Assembly: GCA_016791025.1 (NCBI GenBank)
Contig: JAEUNX010000071.1
Span: 1 to 37,990, forward strand
DNA: 37,990 nt
Direction: 5' to 3'
From: Zoogloeaceae bacterium
Lineage (GTDB): Bacteria; Pseudomonadota; Gammaproteobacteria; Burkholderiales; Rhodocyclaceae
Positions 22,801-30,474 of this stretch are shown one piece after another. A program made the position numbers and the translations under genes. Under the pieces are notes generated by a model. The model searched no databases, had not been told where the DNA came from, and was given only the letters and a program-made list of their open reading frames with translations. Each line of letters begins with the position of its first letter. Within the stretch, counting starts at the first letter, position 1.

Positions 22801-23832
22801 TCAGGCCGCTTCAGCGGAAGGAGAGGCCAAAGCGGGCAGGGCCGGGAGGCCGACGGCGGCCCGCACCTTGTTTTCGATTTCCCGGGCCAGGTCGGGGTTG
22901 GCGCGCAGGAACTCCCGCGTGTTGTCCTTGCCCTGACCGATCTTGTTGCCGCCGTAGGCGTACCAGGCGCCAGATTTGTCGACAATCCGATGGTCGACGC
23001 CGAGATCGATGATTTCGCCCTCCCGGGAGATGCCTTCGCCGTAAAGAATGTCGAAATGGGCTTCCTTGAAGGGGGGCGCGACCTTGTTCTTGACCACTTT
23101 GCACTTGGTCTCCGACCCGATTACCTCGTCGCCCTTTTTAATGGTGCCGGTACGGCGGATGTCCAGACGCACCGAGGCGTAAAACTTCAGCGCGTTGCCG
23201 CCAGTGGTGGTCTCCGGATTACCGAACATCACCCCGATCTTCATACGGATCTGGTTGATGAAGATCACCAGGGTGTTGGTGCGCTTGATATTGGCGGTGA
23301 GCTTGCGCAGGGCCTGGCTCATCAGGCGGGCCTGCAGGCCGGGGAGCTGATCTCCCATTTCGCCCTCGATCTCGGCCTTCGGGGTGAGGGCGGCGACCGA
23401 GTCGATGACCACTACGTCCACGCCACCGGAACGCACCAGCATGTCGGCGATCTCCAGTGCCTGCTCGCCGGTGTCCGGCTGGGAGATCAGCAGATCCTCG
23501 ATGTTGACCCCCAGCTTTCCGGCGTAGGAAACGTCCAGGGCATGCTCGGCATCGATGAAGGCCGCCGTTCCGCCGAGCTTCTGCATTTCGGCGATGACCT
23601 GAAGCGTCAGAGTCGTCTTGCCCGAAGATTCCGGCCCATAGATCTCGACGACTCGGCCCCGGGGAAGCCCTCCCAGGCCCAGGGCGATGTCCAGACCCAG
23701 GGACCCGGTGGAGACGGTCTGGATGTCCTTTTCCACGTTGCCGTCGCCCATCCGCATGATGGAACCCTTGCCGAACTGCTTCTCGATCTGGGCCAGCGCG
23801 GCGGCCAGAGCCTTGGCTTTGTTGTCATCCAT
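22801..23832 (-). CDS. recA: Recombinase RecA
   Basis: The strand-exchange and SOS co-protease protein, 343 residues. Start [20 protein letters not shown] at 23832, preceded by AAGGA about 8 nt upstream; the longer frame is rejected. Walker A G-P-E-S-S-G-K-T lies at 66-73, and the family blocks [16 protein letters not shown] and [28 protein letters not shown] sequence (around 165-215) are complete. Only 28 bp separate it from the pncC stop; I see no CTGT-N8-ACAG LexA box there, so SOS control, if present, must act from further upstream. Confidence 0.98.
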   Translation of the reverse strand: MDDNKAKALAAALAQIEKQFGKGSIMRMGDGNVEKDIQTVSTGSLGLDIALGLGGLPRGRVVEIYGPESSGKTTLTLQVIAEMQKLGGTAAFIDAEHALDVSYAGKLGVNIEDLLISQPDTGEQALEIADMLVRSGGVDVVVIDSVAALTPKAEIEGEMGDQLPGLQARLMSQALRKLTANIKRTNTLVIFINQIRMKIGVMFGNPETTTGGNALKFYASVRLDIRRTGTIKKGDEVIGSETKCKVVKNKVAPPFKEAHFDILYGEGISREGEIIDLGVDHRIVDKSGAWYAYGGNKIGQGKDNTREFLRANPDLAREIENKVRAAVGLPALPALASPSAEAA

Positions 23833-23860
23833 GAAGGGGTCCTTCCTTGTGTTGGGGGGA

Positions 23861-24388
23861 TTATGGCACAGACTTTGCGTGGGAAGCGTCCGCCGGCGGC
23901 GCCTCCTGGTAACGTTCGAGCAAGCCCTGCAGGGCGTGGGCCACCGCCTGGCGGCGTACCGATTCCCGGTTGCCTGAAAAGAGGCGGGTGGCGGTATCTG
24001 TTGCGCCGCCACGCAGTCCCCAGGCGAAGCACACCGTGCCGACAGGTTTGCTGTCCGTTCCGCCCCCAGGCCCGGCAATGCCGGAAGTCGCCACCGCCAG
24101 ATTGGCCTGGGATCGCCCCAGGGCGCCGGCCACCATGGCGGCAACGGTCGCCTCGCTCACCGCGCCGTGGCGATGGAGCGTGACATCGGTAACTCCGAGC
24201 AGCGCCTGCTTGGCTTCGTTCGAGTAGGTCACGAAGCCGCAATCGAACCAGGCGGAGCTGCCCGCCGTGGCGGTGACCACCTCGGCCACCCATCCGCCGG
24301 TGCACGATTCCGCGGTGGCGAGCAGCCAGCCTCTGCCCCGAAGCAGATCGCCAACCTGGGCGGAAAGGGTGGCGAGAGTCGTATCCAT
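23861..24388 (-). CDS. pncC: Nicotinamide-nucleotide amidase PncC (CinA C-terminal domain)
   Basis: A 175-residue stand-alone CinA-C domain that deamidates NMN to NaMN in NAD recycling. The conserved T-A-E-S-C-T-G-G motif near residue 28 carries the proposed catalytic Ser, and [12 protein letters not shown] is the second signature. ATG 24388 is preferred to an in-frame TTG at 24394 because GGGAG lies at the right distance from the ATG. It starts 2 bp after the pgpA stop and precedes recA, as in many proteobacteria. Confidence 0.93.
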   Translation of the reverse strand: MDTTLATLSAQVGDLLRGRGWLLATAESCTGGWVAEVVTATAGSSAWFDCGFVTYSNEAKQALLGVTDVTLHRHGAVSEATVAAMVAGALGRSQANLAVATSGIAGPGGGTDSKPVGTVCFAWGLRGGATDTATRLFSGNRESVRRQAVAHALQGLLERYQEAPPADASHAKSVP

Positions 24389-24390
24389 GG

Positions 24391-24873
24391 TCAATCTCCC
24401 AGCAAACGGACCGTCAGGGCGAGCACGAGCAGGGCGTATCCCGCCGCCAGCAGGTCATCCACCATCACGCCAAAACCGTCCCGGGTGCGGGCGTCCACCC
24501 AGTGGATGGGCGGCGGCTTGACGATGTCGAAGAATCGGAACAGCGTGAAGGCGAGGGCCTGCCAGACCAGGGTGGGGGGGGTGAGCCAAAGCACCAACCA
24601 GAAGGCCACGATCTCGTCCCACACCACGGCCCCATGGTCTGCGACCCCAAGGGCGCGCCCGGTCCGGGTGCATGCAATTATGCCAAATGCAAAGGCTGCG
24701 ACAAGGAAGGCGGCCATTGCCCAGCTGTCGAGCAAGGTGTGCAGGAGGGGATAGAGCAGCCACGCCGCCAGGGTGCCGGCGGTGCCGGGGGCTTTGGGGG
24801 AAAGCCCGCTCCCGAAGCCGAGGGCGATGAAATGAGTCGGATGGGAGAGCAGCAAGCGGACCGTGGGCTTCAT
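24391..24873 (-). CDS. pgpA: Phosphatidylglycerophosphatase A
   Basis: An inner membrane enzyme, 160 residues, that removes phosphate from phosphatidylglycerol phosphate. Family features: GFGSGLSPKAPGTAGT near the N-terminus, the acidic motif VWDEIVAFW, and RFFDIVKPPPIHWVD followed by GFGVMVDDLLAAGY, with four hydrophobic helices. It follows the thiL stop directly (ATG begins 1 bp after), a common thiL-pgpA arrangement. Confidence 0.95.
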   Translation of the reverse strand: MKPTVRLLLSHPTHFIALGFGSGLSPKAPGTAGTLAAWLLYPLLHTLLDSWAMAAFLVAAFAFGIIACTRTGRALGVADHGAVVWDEIVAFWLVLWLTPPTLVWQALAFTLFRFFDIVKPPPIHWVDARTRDGFGVMVDDLLAAGYALLVLALTVRLLGD

Positions 24874-24874
24874 G

Positions 24875-25840
24875 TCAGGCGAAGTGGTCGAAGCCCCGCA
24901 AGCTCAGGGGCGACCGGGATCCGTCGGAGAGGACGAGCTCGACCACTGAGGTCGTGGGCGTGAGGGTCCCAATCCGGTGCATGGGGAGTTCGAGACGGGT
25001 GCCCAGGCTTGCGATGCTCTTCCGGGCCTCGATGGGCGCCGCGAATAGGAGCTCGTAATCGTCTCCGCCGGTGAGCAGGGCTTGCCGGGCGGTCTCCGGA
25101 GAGCCGCAGGCCGCCACGAGTTCCCCGTCCGGCAGCGCCGTGGCGTCCAGCGCCGCGCCAGTCCTGCTGGCCCGCAGGAGGTGTCCCAGGTCGCCAAGCA
25201 GGCCATCGGAGACGTCGAGCATGGCCCGGGCGATGCCCCGCAGACCTAGGCCAGCGGCGACCCGGGGGACAGGGCGCTGGAGCGCGTCGACGCAGGCATC
25301 CCGATGCTCGGCCGCCAGCTTGCCCCGGCCCTGCAAGGCCGCCAGTCCAAGGGCAGCCCGGCCGGGCTGGCCGGTAATCCACAGGTCATCGCCGGCCCGC
25401 GCGCCGCCCCGGGTGATGGCCATTCCCGTCGGCACTTCCCCGAAGACCGTCGGACAGAGGTTGCGGGGGCCCCGGGTCGTATCGCCGCCGATCACGTCCA
25501 CGTCATGGGTCCGGGCGCAGGCGAAAAATCCTTCGGCAAAGGCCCTGAGCCACGTGGCGTCAGCGTCCGGAAGGGCCACCGCCAGGACCGCCCAGCGAGG
25601 CTCGGCGCCCATGGCGGCAAGGTCGGAAAGATTTACCGCCAGGGTCTTCCAGCCAAGTTCCTCCGCTGGCGTATCGGGCAGGAAGTGGGTGCCTTCCACC
25701 AGCATGTCGGTAGAGACCACCAACTGCATGCCGGGGCGAGGCCGAAACAGTGCCCCGTCGTCCCCCACCCCAAGGTCAGTGTGTTGGGTCGGACGGGTGA
25801 AATGGCGACGGATGAGATCGAATTCGGAAACCAGGAGCAA
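24875..25840 (-). CDS. thiL: Thiamine-monophosphate kinase ThiL
   Basis: ThiL phosphorylates thiamine monophosphate to the active diphosphate in the cytosol. Family blocks: EFDLIRRHFTR at the start, G-V-G-D-D-G-A with metal ligands D27/D28, TDMLVEGTHF, NLSDLAAMGAEP, and LDVSDGLLGDLGHL. The start is uncertain: a TTG at 25840 gives 321 residues and places the EFDLI block at residue 6, as in the E. coli enzyme; longer versions run into nusB in another frame. The gap after the nusB stop is 17 bp. No other thi gene is present. Confidence 0.92.
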   Translation of the reverse strand: MLLVSEFDLIRRHFTRPTQHTDLGVGDDGALFRPRPGMQLVVSTDMLVEGTHFLPDTPAEELGWKTLAVNLSDLAAMGAEPRWAVLAVALPDADATWLRAFAEGFFACARTHDVDVIGGDTTRGPRNLCPTVFGEVPTGMAITRGGARAGDDLWITGQPGRAALGLAALQGRGKLAAEHRDACVDALQRPVPRVAAGLGLRGIARAMLDVSDGLLGDLGHLLRASRTGAALDATALPDGELVAACGSPETARQALLTGGDDYELLFAAPIEARKSIASLGTRLELPMHRIGTLTPTTSVVELVLSDGSRSPLSLRGFDHFA

Positions 25841-25857
25841 TCCCCAACTGCCGTCCG

Positions 25858-26328
25858 TCAGGAGGCGGCACTCCCGCCCGGAGTGGCGGCGGATACCTCG
25901 ACGGCCCGCAAACGCGGCGCCAACTTGTCCAGGACGCCATTGACGAAACGATGCCCCTCGGCGCCGCCGAAGCTCTTCGTGAGTTCGATCGCTTCGTTGA
26001 TGACCACTCGGTAGGGCACTTTGGGGCACTGGGTGAACTCATAGGTCGCCAAGAGCAGGACAGCCCGCTCAACCGGCGACAGTTCCGCAATGGGGCGATC
26101 CAGGAAGGGCCCGAACTCGGCTTCGAGCGTGGGGGCCAGGGCCAAAGTGCCGCGCAGGAGGGCAAAGCACATAGCCTGGTCTGCCTTGTCGAAACCCGAA
26201 ACCTCCTTGAGGTGGGCCTCGATGGCGGCCACCGGGTGATCCGCCAGCAGCCATTGATAGACGCCCTGCAGGGCGAACTCCCGCGCCCGACGGCGGGGCG
26301 AGCGGGCCGATGAGCCGCCGCCGCTCAT
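25858..26328 (-). CDS. nusB: Transcription antitermination factor NusB
   Basis: An all-helical RNA-binding protein that with NusE promotes rRNA antitermination. The 156-residue protein has the Arg-rich N-terminus [16 protein letters not shown] and the family block [19 protein letters not shown], followed by [12 protein letters not shown]. Start and ribH stop overlap as ATGA, indicating translational coupling. ribH-nusB-thiL-pgpA is a widely conserved order. The C-terminal 15 residues or so are not conserved. Confidence 0.95.
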   Translation of the reverse strand: MSGGGSSARSPRRRAREFALQGVYQWLLADHPVAAIEAHLKEVSGFDKADQAMCFALLRGTLALAPTLEAEFGPFLDRPIAELSPVERAVLLLATYEFTQCPKVPYRVVINEAIELTKSFGGAEGHRFVNGVLDKLAPRLRAVEVSAATPGGSAAS

Positions 26329-26795
26329 GTCAGGGCCTTCATCAAATTGGCCATCTCCACGGCAGCCTGGGCGCAGTCCTGCCCCTTCTGCTGCATGCGG
26401 GCCAGGGCCTGATCGTCGTTTTCGGTCGTCAGCACGCCATTGGCGATCGGGACCCCAGTGTCTAGGGTCACCTGGGTGACGCCGCTGCCCTGCTCGTTGG
26501 ATACCAGTTCGAAATGGTAGGTCTCGCCGCGGATCACTGCGCCCAGGGCGACCAGGGCGTGATAGCGCCGGCTTTGTGCCATCACCTGCAGGGTCAGCGG
26601 AATCTCCAGGGCGCCGGGCACGGTGGCGATCACCATGTCCGCCGGGGCGACCCCCAGGCGGAGCAATTCGGCGGTGCAGGCGCCCAGGAGGCCCTCCCCC
26701 ACGTCCTGATTGAAGCGGCTCATGACGATGCCGATGGCGAGGCCCCGGCCGTCGAGGGATGGGGCAATCTCGGGAATGTTGTCGTAATGCGGCAT
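26325..26795 (-). CDS. ribH: 6,7-dimethyl-8-ribityllumazine synthase
   Basis: RibH joins the C4 compound made by RibB with the ribitylaminopyrimidine to give lumazine. The 156-residue protein has the conserved VMSRFN near residue 25, the substrate site [20 protein letters not shown] and the catalytic-site region [11 protein letters not shown]. Its stop overlaps nusB by 4 bp; ribBA lies 28 bp upstream. Confidence 0.96.
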   Translation of the reverse strand: MPHYDNIPEIAPSLDGRGLAIGIVMSRFNQDVGEGLLGACTAELLRLGVAPADMVIATVPGALEIPLTLQVMAQSRRYHALVALGAVIRGETYHFELVSNEQGSGVTQVTLDTGVPIANGVLTTENDDQALARMQQKGQDCAQAAVEMANLMKALT

Positions 26796-26823
26796 GGTGT
26801 GACTCGTCGATGCAATGGGGCCT

Positions 26824-27927
26824 TCAGGCCCCGGGATGTTCCAGGTAGCCCGTAATTTCCAGGCCGAATCCAGCCATGCTGGGGATCTTGCGTGGGCTGG
26901 CCAGCAACTTCATGCGGCCAACGCCCAGGGCCCGGAGAATCTGCGCGCCAACGCCGAAGAGGCGGGGGTCCCACTTGGCGGCCGGGCGGGGGACGGCAGG
27001 GTCGTCGGTGAGGGCTGCGACGAGATCTGCGCCGCTTTGCGGGCGGTAGAGCAGGATCAGGACGCCCTGGTCAGCCTGGGCGAGGGTGCGCAGGGCGGTG
27101 TCCACGGGAAAGCTGTGGCGGCCACTGCCCGGGTCAAGGAAGTCGAGGATCGAAATCGGCTCGTGGACCCGTACCAGGGTTTCCCGTGCCGCATCGATGG
27201 CGCCGCGGCTGAGGGCGAAATGGACATCGCCGCTGGTGTTGTCCCGGAAGGCCGACAGGGTGAAGGCGCCATAGGGCGACTGGACCGGCTTGGCGGCGAT
27301 CCGCTCCACGAGGTGCTCGGTGGCGGCGCGGTATTCGATGAGGTCCCGGATCGCGCCGATCTTGAGGCCATGCTCGGCGGCGAAGCCGACGAGGTCCGGC
27401 AGCCGGGCCATGGTGCCGTCGTCGTTCATGATCTCGCAGATCACCGACGCGGGCTCCAGGCCGGCGATGGCCGCCAGATCGCAGCCGGCTTCGGTGTGCC
27501 CTGCCCGCACCAGCACACCGCCCGGCCGAGCCATGATGGGAAAGATATGGCCGGGCTGGACGATGTCCCGGGGCTTGGCGAGGCGGGCCACGGCGGCGAG
27601 GATCGTGCGGGCCCGGTCGGCCGCCGAAATGCCGGTGGTGACACCCTCCGCCGCTTCGATGGAGACCGTGAACGCGGTGCCATGGGAACTGCCGTTGGTG
27701 CGGGCCATCTGGCTGAGGCCGAGCTGCTGGCAGCGACCTTCGGTGAGGGTCAGGCAGACCAGGCCGCGGCCGAACTTGGCCATGAAATTGATGGCCTCTG
27801 GCGTGATGTGTTCCGCCGCCATGACGAGGTCGCCCTCGTTCTCACGGTCCTCCTCGTCCACCAGGATGACCATGTGGCCCGTGCGGATGTCATCAATGAT
27901 CTCTTGAATGGGCGCCAGTGCGCTCAC
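26824..27927 (-). CDS. ribBA: 3,4-dihydroxy-2-butanone-4-phosphate synthase with degenerate GTP cyclohydrolase II-like domain
   Basis: The N-terminal half (about 1-205) is a complete Rib[18 protein letters not shown] with the acidic metal site, [10 protein letters not shown] and GHTEAGCDL. It makes the C4 precursor of riboflavin from ribulose-5-phosphate. The C-terminal half (about 210-367) has the RibA fold, but where RibA has the zinc cysteines (C-x-T-G-D-x10-C-D-C) this reads [18 protein letters not shown], with no cysteine at all. So it should not act as GTP cyclohydrolase II. Proteins of this kind are known as RibBX-type. A separate ribA is therefore expected elsewhere. The gene is 367 residues, starts about 120 bp downstream of ribE, and I see no FMN riboswitch before it. 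Confidence 0.93.
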   Translation of the reverse strand: MSALAPIQEIIDDIRTGHMVILVDEEDRENEGDLVMAAEHITPEAINFMAKFGRGLVCLTLTEGRCQQLGLSQMARTNGSSHGTAFTVSIEAAEGVTTGISAADRARTILAAVARLAKPRDIVQPGHIFPIMARPGGVLVRAGHTEAGCDLAAIAGLEPASVICEIMNDDGTMARLPDLVGFAAEHGLKIGAIRDLIEYRAATEHLVERIAAKPVQSPYGAFTLSAFRDNTSGDVHFALSRGAIDAARETLVRVHEPISILDFLDPGSGRHSFPVDTALRTLAQADQGVLILLYRPQSGADLVAALTDDPAVPRPAAKWDPRLFGVGAQILRALGVGRMKLLASPRKIPSMAGFGLEITGYLEHPGA

Positions 27928-28004
27928 GGCCGCTCTCCTCGCAACGGGTTCCGGGCTCGGGGCAGACTGGCTGCACTGGCTCCGGAGAAAAGACGTCTAG
28001 TGTA

Positions 28005-28024
28005 CCTGCCCGCGGTGGGGCAGG
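28005..28024. repeat. Hairpin between ribE and ribBA
   Basis: CCTGCCC / GGGCAGG (28005-28011 and 28018-28024) with a 6-nt loop, 22 bp after the ribE stop. On the minus strand it is followed about 12 nt later by TTTT, so it could be a leaky terminator between ribE and ribBA. Confidence 0.45.
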
Positions 28025-28045
28025 CATAGGCGGGCGGTGTCGGGA

Positions 28046-28648
28046 TCAGGCTTCCGGATCGCGCTGGTAGGCGAGCAGCCGTTCCATGTAGCGGGCGAGG
28101 ATGTCGATTTCCAGATTGACCCGCGCGCCGGGGGCCAGCCGTTTCAGGGTGGTCACGGCGATGGTGTGGGGGATGAGGTTGATCCAGAAGCGTCGCCCGG
28201 TCACTTGATTCACCGTGAGGCTCACCCCGTCCACCGTGATCGAGCCCTTCCGGGCGATGAAGCCAGCCAAGTCTGCGGGGGCTTCGATCACGAGTTCGTG
28301 GCTTTCGCCAATGGGCTCGAACTTCATCACTTTGCCGATTCCGTCGACATGGCCGGTCACAATATGCCCGCCCAGGCGGTCATGGACTCGCAGGGCCTTT
28401 TCCAGATTGATCTCGCCTGGCTGGTCCAGGCCCACCGTGCAATTGAGCGTTTCGCGGGAAACGTCAAAGGAAAGCCGGCCGCCCTCCTGGTCGACCACCG
28501 TGAGGCAGACCCCGCCGTGGGCGATGCTGTCGCCCAGCTTGATGTCCTCCCGGTCCAGGGTGCCGGGATCTACGCAGATACGCACTCCATCGGTGAGGGG
28601 AGTGACGGTTTCGATGCGGCCGACGGCCTCCACGATGCCAGAAAACAT
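28046..28648 (-). CDS. ribE: Riboflavin synthase, alpha chain
   Basis: RibE dismutates two lumazine molecules to riboflavin and the pyrimidine. The 200-residue protein has two lumazine-binding barrels: the first opens MFSGIVEAVG, with CLTVV and FDVSRETL; the second contains GHIVTGHVDGIGKV and DGVSLTVNQV. It is the first gene of the fourteen-gene minus-strand run. Its 5' region has no FMN riboswitch signature but contains a hairpin ending at the start codon. ribD is not in the window. Confidence 0.96.
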   Translation of the reverse strand: MFSGIVEAVGRIETVTPLTDGVRICVDPGTLDREDIKLGDSIAHGGVCLTVVDQEGGRLSFDVSRETLNCTVGLDQPGEINLEKALRVHDRLGGHIVTGHVDGIGKVMKFEPIGESHELVIEAPADLAGFIARKGSITVDGVSLTVNQVTGRRFWINLIPHTIAVTTLKRLAPGARVNLEIDILARYMERLLAYQRDPEA

Positions 28649-28680
28649 GATGCCGATTCCGTATGAACTGAGTCGGCATC
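28649..28680 (-). promoter_or_regulatory. Hairpin immediately before the ribE start codon
   Basis: GATGCCGA (28649-28656) and TCGGCATC (28673-28680) form a perfect 8-bp stem with a 16-nt loop. The stem ends directly against the ribE ATG at 28648, and the only purine-rich stretch that could serve as ribosome site (CGGAA on the minus strand) lies in its loop. It may control translation of ribE. Confidence 0.5.
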
Positions 28681-28838
28681 TTAGCCGGGAGCCGGCGTTT
28701 GGGGCCGGAATATTGCCGTCGCCACCGCGGAGGAAGGCAAGTGGTCACGACGCAATGAAGGGCTGCTCTTGAAGGCCTCCAGGCAAGGGGAGTAGCCTTC
28801 GGATCTCTCTGCCCCTGTCTTGCCGCCGAGGTGTGCCC

Positions 28839-29429
28839 ATGAATCGTCTCGCGCTTGCCGCCAGCGCTCTGCTGTTTCTTACCGCCTGCGTCCAGGCCCC
28901 GCCGCCCAAGGAGACGGTTCGCATCTGCGACGACCAGGGATGCGGTGAGCGTCCGCGGGGCTACTCAAGTTTCGATCCGGCCTCGGCGGTGCCCGATGAC
29001 GATCCCACGGGGCGCATTGCCCGCCTCAAGGCGGTGGCGGAGTCCGACCCACGCGCCGCCTACGATCTGGGGCTGCGCTATTTCCGCGGTGATGGCGTCA
29101 CCCAGGACAGCTATCAGGCTCTGGTGTGGATGCGCAAGGCGGCCGAGCACGGCAACCTCAAGGCCCAGAAGGCCCTCGGGCGTTTTTACCTGACCGGGCT
29201 TGAGGAGATGGGGTCTGATCCCCAGGAGGCTGAGAAGTGGCTGTCCATTGCAGCGAGCAAAGGCGACAAGGAGTCCAAGAAACTCCTGGCCGAAGCGACG
29301 GCAGCGAAGAAGGCTGACGCCGAGTACTACAAGTGGCAGACCCGCTGGCGGGAGGAGTCCTATCGCTACTGGCATTCCGGGTACCCCTACCTGGGGTATT
29401 GGCGTCAGGGGCTCTGGTATTTTTATTGA
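28839..29429 (+). CDS. Sel1-repeat lipoprotein
   Basis: A 196-residue outer-envelope lipoprotein. The signal peptide ends in the lipobox L-T-A-C with C17 as lipidation site. Residues about 70-150 hold two Sel1-like repeats (YDLGLRYFRGDGVTQDSYQAL and KALGRFYLTGL...EAEKWLSIAA), which usually mediate protein contacts. The tail is rich in Tyr, Trp and Gly. ATG 28839 is chosen because GAGG at 28828-28831 is 7 nt away; a GTG at 28833 is too close. It is followed 129 bp later by another lipoprotein gene on the same strand, so the pair may act together in the envelope. No specific function is assigned. Confidence 0.85.
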   Translation: MNRLALAASALLFLTACVQAPPPKETVRICDDQGCGERPRGYSSFDPASAVPDDDPTGRIARLKAVAESDPRAAYDLGLRYFRGDGVTQDSYQALVWMRKAAEHGNLKAQKALGRFYLTGLEEMGSDPQEAEKWLSIAASKGDKESKKLLAEATAAKKADAEYYKWQTRWREESYRYWHSGYPYLGYWRQGLWYFY

Positions 29430-29558
29430 ATGCCGCAGCGGTCGAAGCCAGTGGCTCCATTGCAATCGAGCCAATATAATTTTGTCACGGACCGGTCCCA
29501 ACCGCTCTGCCCCCTTTTTCCGACCTCTTGAACCCACCCAGAAAGTCGAGCGAAAACA

Positions 29559-30389
29559 ATGTCGAGTGCTGGAATGAAACGCCTATTCGCCCTGGCCATG
29601 GTCACCCCCCTGGCTGCTTGCGTCACCCCTGGTGGGGGTGGCATCGTGTCCTCCGGCAACCAGACCACGGCCGTCTCCGGCGCGGCGGGCGGTGGCACCA
29701 GCGCGGGGGCCGATCCGTCGCTGGAGCGTTGCGACCAGACCCTCGGGACCATTGCAGTCGATGATGGCAGGGAGCAGGACTGGTATGGCCGCTTCGGCAG
29801 CGCCACCCAGGTGACGACCATTGAGCCGTTGATCCGCCTCGCCGTTCAGCAATCCAATTGTTTCGTCATCACCTCCATCGGCAACCAGCGCTCAGACTCC
29901 CGCCTGTCGCGCATCACCGAAATCCAGCGCAATTCCGGGGAATACCGGGCCGGTTCCAAGCAGCAGAAAGGCCAGCGGGTGGCGGCGGATTACTACCTGG
30001 AGCCCCAAATCATCATCAATGACTCCGCCATCGGCGGCGTGGGGGCTGCCCTCGGGGGCATGGTGGGGAACCGTGCAGTGGGCGCCTTGGCGGGCGGATT
30101 GCAATCCAAGGCTTCGGTGGTCACGCTGACCTTGTTCGACGTCCGCTCCGCGGTCCAGATTGCTGCTGCTGAGGGCAGTTCCACCGCCACCAACTACGGG
30201 GCGGCGCTCGGCGCCTTCGGCGGTGGCGCGGCGGGCGGGCTGGCAGGCTTTTCCCGCACGCCGGAAGGGAAGGCTACGGTGGCGGCCTTCATCGACGCCT
30301 GGAACAAGATGGTGGTGGCCCTGCGCAACTACCGGGCCCAGGAGGTGAAGGGTGGCCTCGGTCGCGGCGGTGCCCTCAAGGTGAATTGA
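29559..30389 (+). CDS. CsgG/HfaB-like lipoprotein
   Basis: A 276-residue exported lipoprotein with lipobox L-A-A-C (C21; C16 if the ATG at 29574 is the start). After a Gly/Ser/Thr-rich linker comes a domain reminiscent of CsgG: TLGTIAVDD, IEPLIRLAVQQSNCFVI, ADYYLEPQI and VTLTLFDVRSAVQIAAAEG. Two glycine-zipper-like stretches (GVGAALGGMVGNRAVGALAGG-type, about 165-185, and GALGAFGGGAAGGLAGF-type, about 210-228) could insert in a membrane. CsgG itself is the curli secretion pore, but no curli genes are nearby, and the similarity is partial, so function is open. It ends at a strong bidirectional terminator. Confidence 0.75.
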   Translation: MSSAGMKRLFALAMVTPLAACVTPGGGGIVSSGNQTTAVSGAAGGGTSAGADPSLERCDQTLGTIAVDDGREQDWYGRFGSATQVTTIEPLIRLAVQQSNCFVITSIGNQRSDSRLSRITEIQRNSGEYRAGSKQQKGQRVAADYYLEPQIIINDSAIGGVGAALGGMVGNRAVGALAGGLQSKASVVTLTLFDVRSAVQIAAAEGSSTATNYGAALGAFGGGAAGGLAGFSRTPEGKATVAAFIDAWNKMVVALRNYRAQEVKGGLGRGGALKVN

Positions 30390-30414
30390 TCTCGGGTCCT
30401 GCCCGCCGACCAGC

Positions 30415-30442
30415 AAAAAGGCGGACCTCGGTCCGCCTTTTT
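30415..30442. terminator. Bidirectional Rho-independent terminator
   Basis: GGCGGACC / GGTCCGCC (30420-30427 and 30430-30437) flanked by AAAAA (30415-30419) and TTTTT (30438-30442). It works for the CsgG-like gene on the plus strand and, read the other way, for dsbD, whose stop is 33 bp away. Confidence 0.93.
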
Positions 30443-30474
30443 CGTATCACGACAGGGGCGGAGCAAGCGTGCGG

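Noticed and set aside
23833..23860. LexA (SOS) box in front of recA
   Set aside because: The 28-bp gap has no CTGT-N8-ACAG or close variant.
22582..24183. 533-codon plus-strand frame opposite recX, recA and pncC
   Set aside because: Spans three well-supported minus-strand genes and has no domain.
26815..28029. 404-codon plus-strand frame opposite ribBA
   Set aside because: Antisense of a certain gene; no recognisable protein sequence.
27928..28832. FMN riboswitch upstream of ribBA or ribE
   Set aside because: I looked for the conserved RFN sequence blocks on the minus strand and did not find them; only simple hairpins are present.
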